NCBI GenBank assembly: GCA_030267965.1
Contig: BRYA01000146.1
Span: forward strand, 31,684 to 87,562
DNA from: Triparma columacea
Taxonomy: Eukaryota; Sar; Bolidophyceae; Parmales; Triparmaceae
Length of the DNA stretch: 55,879 nucleotides
Direction of reading: 5' to 3'
Position numbers and translations under genes: made by a program. The notes under the pieces are model-generated. The model saw only the letters and a program-made list of their open reading frames with translations, did not search any database and was not told where the DNA came from. Below are positions 42,401 to 53,800 of the stretch, piece after piece (position 1 is the first letter of the stretch; each line of letters starts with the position of its first letter).

Positions 42401-44117
42401 GCAAGTTCAAGTTCAAGATCGTCACTCTTGTTGAGGCAGGGGGGCTGGGGGAAGACGGGCTGAAGTTCGGGGACGGCGCGGGGGACGACGACCTGGCGGA
42501 GCGCGATGTAGTGTTTCCCCCGATTCCCCCCCCCACCGAGGCCGGAAGGATGCCCCAGGTAGCCTTCGACCAGAACTGCTGCAGGCTCTACCACCTTCAG
42601 GACAGACTTTTCAACCGTCCCAACGCCGAGCTCAGGCTCAAGGTTGCAACATCAATAGCCAGGCACTCCCCCCTCGAGTGCACTGTCGCCGACATCCTGT
42701 GCGCGCTCATGGGAGACTCTGCAGTTGAGACTGTTTACATGGCCAGCGTTTGCGAGGTGAGAATGAGCGGAAAGTAAAGGCAGAAGTGCGAAAATGAGAC
42801 AACTGCTTCGCCCCCAACCACTGCAACGTGACGATTCTACCCCATGCACCCAGTAACACGACCCCATTCTGCAATGCGCTTCACTTGTCACAGCTTTCGT
42901 ACTGCCTCTCGTCAAATGCATTTGACGGCCACTTCATCTTCCGAGTCCACGGCTTCGACGACAAATTGCTCAAACTTACGGAATTCCTCCTAGAAATGTT
43001 CCTCGCGTTTAGGGGAGGTGGGAAGGAGTTGCCTTCATTCGTTGGGGAGGGAAGGTTCGACGTCATCATTGAGATGTTGGGGAGGAAATATGACAACGAG
43101 AACATGACGGCAAGCGCTTTTGTCACCGATATGAGAATCAGGTACCTCATGCCGGGGAAGCCGAACGAGCTGTCGAAGAAAAAGGAGTTGGAGGGGATGA
43201 CGGTTGAGAAGTTCATGGAGGTGGCAGGGAAGATCCTCAGGAATGTTGGAATTGACGGCCTCTTCCACGGAAACGCGGCTTTAGACGACGTCAAAAGGTG
43301 CGGACAGATGATTGCGGGCCTTATGAAGCGAACGTCTTTCACGGGAAAGACCACCGAGAACGGGAATGGGAAGGGAAAAGCTGGAAAAGCAGGGGGAGGG
43401 CTCCCAATTAAGAACTTCCCAGTAGATGTAATTGCGAAGCTCGAGGTCGGAAAGACCAATCATCTCATCGCATCGAGCAAGAACGAGTGCGATAAAAATA
43501 CAGCCGTTGAGCACTACTTCCAGGTCGGCAGCGACAACATGGAAGACCTCGTACTAACGGACTTGTTAGTGCAATTGATTGAAGAACCGTTCTTCGACAA
43601 CGTCAGGACAAAGGAGCAGTTCGGCTACAGTGTCAGTTGCAGTGAGCGGTGGACAGGGGGGATAATTGGCTTTGTCCTCCGCATCGTTAGCTCCGTGAAG
43701 ACTGCCGTAGAATGCAGCTCGAGGATTGACAAGTTCCTTGAGAGGTTTCTCGAGGACATTCTAGACCCCATGTCGAAAGAAATATTCCTAGAGAATGTCG
43801 TCGGCCTCGCTAAGAACAAACTCCACGCGTGGACAACTCTGGGGGAGCAGACCGGGCACCTTTTCGGAGAGATCACTTGCTACAGGAAAAACTTTGATAT
43901 TAAAAGGGAAGAAGTTCTCATCCTCAAGGCTTTGACGAAGCAGAAGGTCAGGGACTTCTTCAAGGAGAAAGTTCTCGGCCAGAGTCGCAGAGCGCTCAAA
44001 GTGCAAGTCATCGGGGAGGGCGGAGGCAACAAGGTAGACAGAGCAGAGCTTGAAAACGAAATAAAGTCGGAGGCCGGGAGGGTGGAGAGGTATAGTGCGG
44101 TATACACACCATGTTGA
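39466..44117 (+). CDS. Nardilysin/insulysin-type M16 metallopeptidase, 1245 aa
   Basis: Ten exons: 39466..39560, 39639..39726, 39893..40138, 40238..40421, 40502..40512, 40607..40770, 40846..41229, 41325..42153, 42244..42756, 42894..44117; all phases join. A long Asp/Glu stretch (about residues 48-100) sits just before the zinc site, as in nardilysin. The inverted zinc motif HFLEH is at 127-131, and the third ligand Glu208 is 77 residues on. The rest follows M16: [15 protein letters not shown] and, in the last quarter, [14 protein letters not shown] and the C-terminal ERF-rich helices. Between FDLKPF and the following M16 strand, about residues 645-770 insert a Tudor-like barrel plus a Glu/Gly-rich linker. 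Nardilysins cut dibasic peptides and also bind chromatin marks. Probably cytosolic: no signal peptide. Confidence 0.92.
40502..40512 (+). other. 11-nt microexon of the M16 gene encoding the zinc-ligand Glu
   Basis: Bounded by TTACAG before and GTGAGA after. With the preceding G it encodes Val-Glu-Ser-Glu; the last Glu (208) aligns with the third zinc ligand of insulysin-type enzymes (AVDSE). Skipping it would shift the frame by 11 nt. Confidence 0.8.
42154..42243 (+). other. In-frame, stop-free intron (90 nt) in the M16 gene
   Basis: GTAAGA...CACAG, a multiple of three and open in the coding frame. It falls exactly within the Tudor-like insertion, and its translated sequence breaks the beta-barrel pattern, so I treat it as an intron. 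Confidence 0.75.
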
Positions 44118-44811
44118 TATAAAAGGAAAACACTTTGTCGTTTTATTTGTGTGCGTTTTTGTGGCCGCGAACGACTTGGGGAGGAGGGGGAGGCGGGGGG
44201 GGAGCAGAGCGCGGATAAAATCCGAAGTCTTTAGCTTGGTGTTCCGAACCTCATCCTTGCTGCCAGCCCACCCCACCCCATCTGTTGCCTTTGGCCTTCG
44301 AGGATAATTCTATTCTAATTTCGTGCTTGTGAGTACGCGATCGGGACTCGAGATAAAGTGAGAGCCCTTCTCTGTCATCTAGTTTCTAGACTTCATGTCA
44401 AAACTGCGTGAAGTTGGGGTTGGGAGGTTGAAACATCCATGGTGTTATTGCGGTGTTCAGTTGGGGCCTAATTTTTTGCATTCACGGAAGGAATTTAGAC
44501 CCTGTTTATGTTACATCGACCGCTGTCACTATATTATACTAAACATTGACGGGAATCAATGACTGGGACGACTCTTGTGAAAAAATTCTCTTCCACAACA
44601 CAAGCTTCGTCTTCAAGGCGTTGTTCTCCAACTTTTTTGCTATCAACACATAAGCTATCAACACATAAGAACAATCCCGGCTTGGGGATGGGCGTAATTT
44701 CGTTCCCTATTGTGAATCATCGTGATGGTAGATTATTTGGCTCACACCTCTCCCCATTTCCATCGTCTCCGCAGATTAAGTTCACAAGATAAGGAAGAAG
44801 GTTTGACGAGG
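44118..44811. other. Spacer and probable 5' leader of the giant gene
   Basis: 694 bp after the M16 stop. It contains a TATATTATAC-like site near 44530, a 77-codon frame from 44559 with no protein character, and a pyrimidine-rich CCGCAG near 44771-44774 that resembles an intron acceptor. A further in-frame ATG at 44725 precedes the start I chose. No RNA gene was seen. Confidence 0.5.
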
Positions 44812-47800
44812 ATGAGTAAGGCTCCGAAGAGTGAACATGGAGCAAACAGACACGACAGCCCAACTGAACCCAAGCACTCGGCCATCTCAAGGCAGGTACT
44901 TCAGAGGACTTCAACAAGCGGAGAAGGTGAGATTTGAGTGACTTGAGGACGATGACCTCGAGGAGGGGGGGGGGGCTGGGAGAGGGGATGGGGGGGGGGG
45001 ATTGGTCTGGGCGAGAGGTGGAGGGGGACGACTCGAAGTGGGACAAAATCTCAGAGCCGACCCAGCCCGCGAACATTTATCTCCATCCACTTTTAGCTCA
45101 CTCAGCACTTCCTAATGCAGGGCATACCTCAAATCACAACAGATCGGCGGGAGATGGGGAGGGAGGGGATCTCTTCCATTCGAGGAAAGTCTCTGTCGAA
45201 TTCCCTGACGGTAATGTCGATTTTAACAAACCCCCTCCCACCACCAAGCCGACATTTCACCCAAGTTCAGACGCTGGTGTGGATCTAAAAGGTAAGCAAA
45301 GGGCAAGGCGGCGTTGTTGGTGGGGTCTGGGAGAAGGAGAGGGGGGGGGGGTGACTACTTCCGTTCCCGGAGAATGCACAATTTTATAGCTCACCAACGA
45401 AATCTCATCGACGTTATTGTTCACCCCCGCAGAGATGAATGGGAGTGACGCAAAGGCTTGGGCGCAGAGCAATGTAGAAGACCCCCCTAATTATAAGGGA
45501 GTCCCAACGCCGTCAGAGGGTGCGAAAGGGACGGAGATTTCAATTGAGAAAAAGGAGGAAGTCTCGAGGATGATTGTGCATGACAACGCTGAAGGGGTTG
45601 AGCGAGGTGAGTTCGGGTAGTTTGGGCTGCCTGAGGAGGTGGAGGTGAAGGAGAGACTGCTTGCACGGCGCTTGTCGGGCAGTTGAGGCTCGTCAAATTT
45701 CTTCCATATAACTTCGCCAATCAATAACCCCAAACGTACCGTCACGGATGTAACCACGCTTACCATCACAGCAGGACCTCAAGACGGTTATCACACTCAA
45801 GTATTACCTCAAGAGGGATCTCTCTCTGAAGGTGACGGAGTCTCACTGCCGTTGCAGGTCGCCAGTACAAGCGAGGGCATGAAATCAAACACGTCAAGTG
45901 AGAAGAGTGCGCTCGACACTAAAGCTGAGGGAGTTGAAAGAGGTGAGATAAGGGTAGATGGGGGTTTGAGGGGGGAGGTAGATGATAAGGGGAGTTTAGC
46001 GCGCTGATTTCTGTGACTGCAGAGGCTCGTCAAATATCGTTTTAGTATATGAGTCAACCCCACCAACACGTATATCTGCATAAATTAACGCCCACGCTTA
46101 CATTCACAGCGACGCCTCGAAAGGGCGCTCACTCTCTGGTAGGAGAGGATCCCCTTGATAAGATGGGGGGAACTTCGCTGCCGTCACAGATTGAGAATTC
46201 AAGTGAGGATATGCAAGAGGTGAGATGATGAGGAGCGAAGTGACGGGCTGAAAACGTTAAGGATTGCGAGGGAGAGAATACGCAGGAGTCTTTAATTCTA
46301 TATAAGATGCATCTCAGCCTCACACACTGCCGCTGCGATACTAACTCTTCGTAAAACCCCATTGTTGCACAACCCTCCACGCTTGTCACAGGTGAGAAAG
46401 GAATCGGAGTAAAAGAAATGCCGCACGTTGCAAGCCACGCCCATGCACGGAATGATTTTGTCTCTAAATATATTCTCGCCTCCCCTACGCGCGTCGTTAC
46501 CATTCCTAACTTACTAACGTCTTTGCTTTCGCGATTTGCTTCGCTCCTCACAGGAAAAGGACACAGAAAATGAATCCCGCGGAGGGAGAGAAGAGCGTGT
46601 GGAGGAGACTCATATACTTCAGGCTGACGCCCTGATGTCTGATAACTACCTTTCAGTACCCGATCTAGGCCATGAGAGGCAAGTTACTTGGTCTTCTGCA
46701 ATTGAAAGACCCCATGGGGACGCTGGACGAGGTGAGTTCATGTTAGGGGGTTGTAGGGGCGGAGACCCTTGATATTCTACAGGGAAACGAGGACGATATG
46801 TTGGAGCACGTGTGGAAATCTTTTCTGTTGACTAACATAACAAACACCACAATCGCCATTACCGCAGACTCTGAAAATGGTCATGATGACGCCAGACGAG
46901 GTGAGTTGTGCGTTGAGAGCCGGAAGAGAGAAAGGAAAATTAAATACTTTAGGGGAGAGCGGGAGAGTCGTGGGAGGGCGCGTTGAAACTTTGTATTTTT
47001 GCTCACCGCCTGCGTGCGGAATGCGCGGAGCCGTTCGTGGAGGGCCTGGCCCTCGGCTTCGAGCTCGACGGGCGGCGGCCGCGGCACACGCGTTCGCGCG
47101 CCGGTCTGCGGCGACCGCATTGGATCTGTCTCTGGCGACCGCGTGGGTTCTGTCTGCGGCGACCGCATGGGGCGCTTCTGCGACGACCGCATGGGGCGCT
47201 TCTGCGGCGACCACACGGGTTCCGTCTCCGGCGACCGCATGGGTTCTGTCTCCGGCGACCGCGTGGGGCACTTGATATCCTACACAGAAATGAGGAGCAC
47301 GCGTTGAAATCTCTTCATGTTGACTAACATAACAAACACAATAATCGCCATTACCGCAGACTCCAAACATGGTCATGAGGACGCGGGACGAGGTGAGTTG
47401 TGCGTTGAGAGCCGGAAGAGAGAAAGGAAAATTAAATACTCTAGGAGAGAGCGGGAGAGTCGTGGGAGGGCGCGTTGAAACTTTGTAGTTTTTTCTCACT
47501 TTTGCAATAATATTGTCCCCTTAGCAGTCTCTAAAAGCTCTCACGAGGATGCTAGACGAGGTGAGTTTGGGTAGTCGTGTAGACAAAAAGTAGAGCATTT
47601 TGATTGTTCAGGGGAAGGCTGGGAAGCCGTTGTGAGGGAGTATCAGATTCTTGCCTTTTTTTGACCCCTTTTCACCAAAAATTCCCCCAAAACCATCCCC
47701 AGAAATTTGTGGCCATTCTCATCTTCAGCCTGGATTTGAAAATTTCAACGCCGACATTTCTGACGATCCCTTAAACGGTGGAATAGCCCGTGAGAACAAT

Positions 47801-50800
47801 CTAAGCGCTATACCACCTGCTGTCGAGTGCGTGATTCCCGGCCGCACGCCAGTCCGCCTTGTGACTGTCAGCCATGCCACTGCTGCTCAGTCCATGACAT
47901 TAGATCCTGACAACACCATCAGGAATAAAGACCCCCAGCAGTCCCTCTCTAGCCCCAATCACGCCTCTTCTACTACGCAAGGACCAGTTGATATCGATTA
48001 TGCAGCTCTTGGACCCGAGCAAGTCAAACTTGTGAAGCTTCTTGAGGAGAGAGGAGCCGTTGAAGGCCTCATCAACACTTCCACCGGTGATGATGTGAAA
48101 GATTTAGGGCTCGCCGGTATTTTCCACGACGAGCGCGACAAGATTATTCACTTTCTCCTCACCGATTGTGAGCAGGGCAAGTTCCGAAGGAAGACCCTCC
48201 AAAATTATGATGAAAAGGAAGGAGTCATACGCAGACCCGTCTACTGGCAGCACTACGGCAGCGGGAATCAGTTTGTCGAATTTCTCCTTGACGTCAGCGT
48301 CGTCTCTCACGACAAATCAGCTAGCATTATGGAGTTGACACCCCTTGACGAGGATGATCTTTCTGATGAGGCAAATGCAAAGCTTGTTGAGATTCTAGCC
48401 TCAAGAAATACCAAGACTGTCCAAAGAGGTGTCATCGAGGGGGAGCTTAGGCTCATGAACTATGAGTTTGGGCAAACTGCAGTCACCATGGTGGGAAGAC
48501 TAAAGGCAGAGGAGAGGGTAAAAGAGACAAAATCGGAAGTTGGCATTAGCACGAACAGAAGCTCAAAGAGTGCGAGCCCAATTTTCAAGATTGAGCGCCT
48601 AGTTTCAAGGGCGAGACCTAGTTTCAAGAGTGTGCTCCGTACTTTCGCTTTCAAAAGAGACACCGGGAAAAGAGACACCAAGCCTGCCTATACCTCACTG
48701 AAGGAAATTCTAGATGAAGTCATGAAGAAGTTCAGACAGCCTGCTGTCATTGATGAGAGGAGGAAAAGACACTTTGTGGAGGAGATCATGCCAAGGGCAC
48801 CGCCTCTGACAATAGAGGAGGACGCAATGTTGGAGAGGGTTGGGAGGCTAGAGAAGGAACTTCATACAAAGGGGAAGAGAATCAAGGGAACATTGAAGGA
48901 GGGGGTCGACAAGTTCCTGTGGAGAGAGGGGGAAAAGGTTTGGGGAGCCTATGGGGTCATCGTGGACAAGTCAGCGAAGGGTGTATTGGCAGAGCGATTT
49001 CTGCTTGACACATTCGCGCGATCAGAGGAGCACTTAAAAAAGCAAGGGAACTTACCAAGAGTTATCAGGAATGATTTTGAGGGAACTAGAAGCTTGCATC
49101 AACATTTTGGTATGAGAGTCCCTGCCGCCACCAATCGACTATTTGAGAATTGGTTTGTGTGGAAGGAGGTCAAACTTGAGAATGGTCAGACTGCATACAT
49201 GATAGGATTTGTGCCTTTGCGTGAATATTATGGGGCAAGCTTCACCAACCTTAGCAAGGACGGCTTTGTAGTTGGAGTAACAAGAGGAATCTACATCATT
49301 GCCGAGGTTGCCCCAAATGTCTGCAGAGTGACACGTATTCAAACAGCTGATCTGAAATTTAGTGGCCTTCACAAAACAGTGATGGACAAAGCCATTGACT
49401 ACGTTGCAAAGAATCAGCTTGTTGAGGCCAACAGGTTGCAAGAGAAGTTTAGGAGGAATGGGAAGGAGGTTGATTCTGAGGTCAGGGGGGCCTTGGTGGA
49501 GAGGATGAGGGTGGGGGTTGAGTTGGAGGAGGACCAGAAGAAGGTGTTTGGGGAGTTGGAGGAGCTTTTTGGTGGGGAGGATGAAGGAGGAAAAACTAAG
49601 AACTTGAAGAAAACGAGCTGGAAAAGTTGGGCAACTTTAAAGGGTCCAATGGGTTTTGAGAAGCTCTTTGGTGGGGAGGGGGACAGAGGTTGGAGGCCTC
49701 TCGAGTCACCTTATGAGGGAGTGAAGATGCAAATCAAGTACAAGCAACAGGAGAAAGGGGAAAAGACGCTTGGTTTTGGAAGAGCCGAGTGTGTTGCCGA
49801 GTGCTCAGCTGAGGAAGCAGCTGCTTGGTTCTTTGAGTACTGCAGCAGGGAGAGGACGGCATTGAATAGAGAGGCAATAGCAAGGCTGGAGATAAAGGAG
49901 AGTGGCAAAGGAAGGATCAATGAAAAGCTTTTTGCTGTAGTAAAGAAGCTTCCCTTCCCTCTTGACAAAAGAGAGTTTGTAATGAGATATTTATGGCGAA
50001 AAGGACATCAAGACAGCACCATGTCTGTAGCGTTTGTACCATCTGATGAGAAGGTGGATTATGGAGGAAATCTAGGAAAGCTTGTGAAAGCTACAACAAG
50101 TGGCATTCTCACTGCCAAGAACATTAAGGACCATAATGGTGTTCTCCAATGCAAACTAACATTGACCCAGTTTATGGACACAGGAGGGTATATTCCAGTA
50201 AAAGTTGTCAATAGCACAATACCACGAGTACTAGGTGTGATAGCAGAGATCAGGAATTCCTTCAAGCGGGATGAAGAGGTTGATAAAGCTGCACTGGTCT
50301 CTCTTGCCAACATAATCAAGAATGAACCCCAAGATTATACAGATGGGGAGAAGGACGCAATCAGGAAAGGGAGGGAGTTCTACAAAAAGTGTAATGACAA
50401 TGAGAACTTTGATGATTTGAAGAGTCCTGATGAGAGGGTCAAGATGAAGCTAGTTCATGTTGATGGGGAAAGTCTTTGCACTGGTTTATCCACTACTGTG
50501 GTAGATGCGAGTGTGGAGGAGTGTGCTGCCTATGAGTTCTATTTGGGTTCAAGAGAATTCCGTAAAACTTCAAAGGAGCAAGGGATCACAGAGTACCATA
50601 TCAAAATAACTAATGCCCACACTCTCTACTACATAACAACAAGGAATCTTGGCATCCCTGGACTTGTTCCTCGTGATGGAAGGAGTAAAGTTACCTGGTA
50701 CAAAGAAGATGATGGCAGAGTTTTCATTGACGTTGAAGATACTGAGGAGCTCCAGGTAGACTTTCCAGTGAAGGCTGGGAATGTTTTAGTAAAGGTTCAC

Positions 50801-53800
50801 ACAGTCTGGGTATTTGAGCCGCTTGACCCTATTGGTGATGTGCCACAAACATCAGTGACTTTCACAACAAAGGTAGATCTTGGTGGTGTTTTTTTCTCCT
50901 CCATCATGAACAAGATTGCACCAAGGTTTCTCGGAGCAGTCTCAGACTTGAAAAGAAAGTTTGACAAGAGCAAAGAGATCGAAGCCTTTAATAGACAGCA
51001 GATCATTCAAAAGTTTGAGGAGACTGCAATTGAGGGAGCACCAAATATTGAAAGTCACTTTGACGAGATTGACGGAGCTCAAAGGATCAATAGATCGTTG
51101 ACTGGGCATACATTGATAAAAGTAGAGAAGGAAATGGGGTGGGGGAAGACTTCAATAACTATGAGAGCATCTCACAAGGAAGTTGCAGCGTTCTTTTGGG
51201 ACCTTAAAAATCGAGTTGACTCACAGCTTGAGCTTCACAGAGTTAACAACAAGATACTTGTCATCACAGTAGATCAAGAAGGGCATCTCACAGCTGTAAG
51301 GTTCTCAGAGGCTGGCCAGATGAAGACAGACGTTGAAATGATGACTAGACATAAGGGTTTAGGAAAAGCTGCCAGCAAACATAGTGTAATTAAGCACCTG
51401 AGCATGACAACTGATGCTGCTTACTACTTTGATAATCTGCTCAAGAGCACAGAAGCAGGGGAACAGGATGGGAGGAGGTTTGGAGAGCAGCTGATGGAGA
51501 GAGTGAAGAAAAGGAATTCTGGGGAAAGCAAGGTAGAGGTCGTGAGGGAATTCATTGTGGCCAATAGGGCACTGAGAGAGATTACAGAGCAGCATGGTTT
51601 CATGAGAACTATGCTGTATGCTGTGGTTATGAACAAATTTAAAAGGAGAGCGGCAAATGAGGGAGAAGTTAAGAGTGAGGAGGAGGCCAGGGGGTGGGAG
51701 ATTGGGAGTGCAATGAGCGTAGTCATGCTGACAACAGCAACTGCTGCTCACGCTGTAGATGAATGGGCACATCAATTCACTGAAGTGCAAAAAGTAATGA
51801 ATGAACAAGAGTGGTTGAGGCCCATGCTCGAGGAGATAGTTATGAAACTATTCATGAAGTCTACCTTAGGCTTGAAGGCAAGGGTAACTGTTGGTGCTGC
51901 AACAAGCATGCTTGATTTGGTAACTGACGTGTATGTGACGAACATGTTTTGGAGTGATAAGAAGTATGGGTACTTTAAGTCATCGTTGGCAAGTTTGGCT
52001 GTTTCAATTTGGTTTCAGTTGCTTATTGTTTGGGGACAGAACAGGAAGTTGGGGATAATAAGGGTGCTGATGGAGTGGTTTCCTATTTTGATTGGGTTTA
52101 AACCTGCTGTTGATGCTTACAGGGTAGCAAAGGGAGAAAAGCAAGAGGCTGGACAAGCAATTGATGCTCTGACAGAGATGACTTTCATGAAAGTGATTGA
52201 GATGTTTGCAGAGTCCATACCTGGAGTGATTATCCAACTCATGGCAATCACAACCAACACGGGAACTGCTTCAAGGGCAGCTTTGTTCTCAATTGCAATT
52301 TCAGCATTGACAACAGGCTTCGCATCTGCAACTATAAGTTATGACTTTGACACTGACCCAGTGAAGAGAGAGCAAGTGCCTGACTTCTATGGGTATGTGC
52401 CTGCAAATCCAACCAAGAGAGCTATCATATTTGTTACAATGCTGTTATTTAGCGCAGGCATGCTTGTGGTCAGGTGCATGACAATAGTTGTGTTAGGGCT
52501 ACTTGGTGGTAAATGGGCATCTTTGTATATTGGTGCTGACCTTGGTCTGTATTTGTTGGTGAAGGTCTTGAGAGGAGACTTTTGGCATTGGATGCCTGTT
52601 GGTGGCAATGCAGAAATAGTGAGTAGTATTGTCAATAGAGTGTTGGTGAAAGTTGTGACAGACTTTACATCAATTGTGCAGTTTAGGCATCCTAATGAGG
52701 TTGGAGGGATGTATTGGATGTTTGGATTTGTGTTGACGATGGGAAGTCTTCCAGTAGCTATATTAGTAGCTGAAAGGGGAGATGTTGCAGAGCATGGGCT
52801 CAAGTTGGCATGGAGGGTAGTTGGAATATTTATACCATGTACAGTCTTCTTATTTGCTGTATTTTTCTTCAACATTGAGAAAAGATATTGGGGCACCTTC
52901 TACAGCTTGCAAAGGGGTAAAGACTTAACGGTGAAGAATTTCAAAGAGGGGTCAGATGCTGTCAAAGCAAAATACACATTTAAGTACTCAAAGCATCATT
53001 GGAAGACAAATGAAGACGAGGTCAGAGCTTGGGTTGAGGTCAATTGGGATAGATGGGAGGAGGAGAAGCCTAAGTGGTTTGACGACGCTATGAGAGCTAG
53101 AGTGCCAGTTGAATACATTCCAGGATCAGGAGATGCAAGAAGGAGAGAGAGTGTAAGGAGAGCAAGTGTAAGCTTGGACAATGGAGGTGCAATGGTTTCT
53201 TCACATGCTGTGAATGATTCTACAAATGACTATGCACGTTTAGATCCTAACAAAATAGGAAAGTTGTTGGGTGAGCAGCTGTTGGTTGCATTGAGTTATA
53301 GGAAAAAGGGAATGACAAAGGAGGAAGCTGTCAGGTCATTTATCAGGAAGAACTACGTTCTCAGACAAGCTGCAGAGAAGTATGCGTTCTTTATACCAAT
53401 GCTTGGCGCTGTTGTCAAGAATAAGCTGTGCAAGTTGAGGAAGGTAGAGGGTAAGGCTATACAGCTGGGAGAGAAGGAAGGAAGGGAGATTGGAGAGTCT
53501 CTAGCGAGGAGCTTGGCTATTAACACCCAGCCAATTGCTGCAGTAGATGCCTTCATCTTAAATTTCTCTGCTCTACAGGAGCTTGATGAGGAGTATGAAT
53601 GGTTTAGACCTATGCTTGAGACAATTAGCTACAGGCTATTGGAGGAAGTGCCTTGGGGGTTGAAGGCAAGAGTGACTGTTGGAGCTATTACTAGTATGGC
53701 AGATTTGCTGACTGATGTGTATGTGACATATATGTTTTGGAGTGATAAGAAGTATGGGTACTTTAAGGCTTCTTTGGCAAGTTTGATGGTATCAATGGGG

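Noticed and set aside
47110..47272. Regularly spaced repeats that could suggest a CRISPR array
   Set aside because: Units are directly adjacent at 24 bp without unique spacers, inside a eukaryotic intron.
46777..47499. 240-codon minus-strand frame with 8-residue repeats
   Set aside because: Produced by the 24-bp minisatellite and the duplicated intron; it has no start context or conserved sequence and overlaps plus-strand exons.
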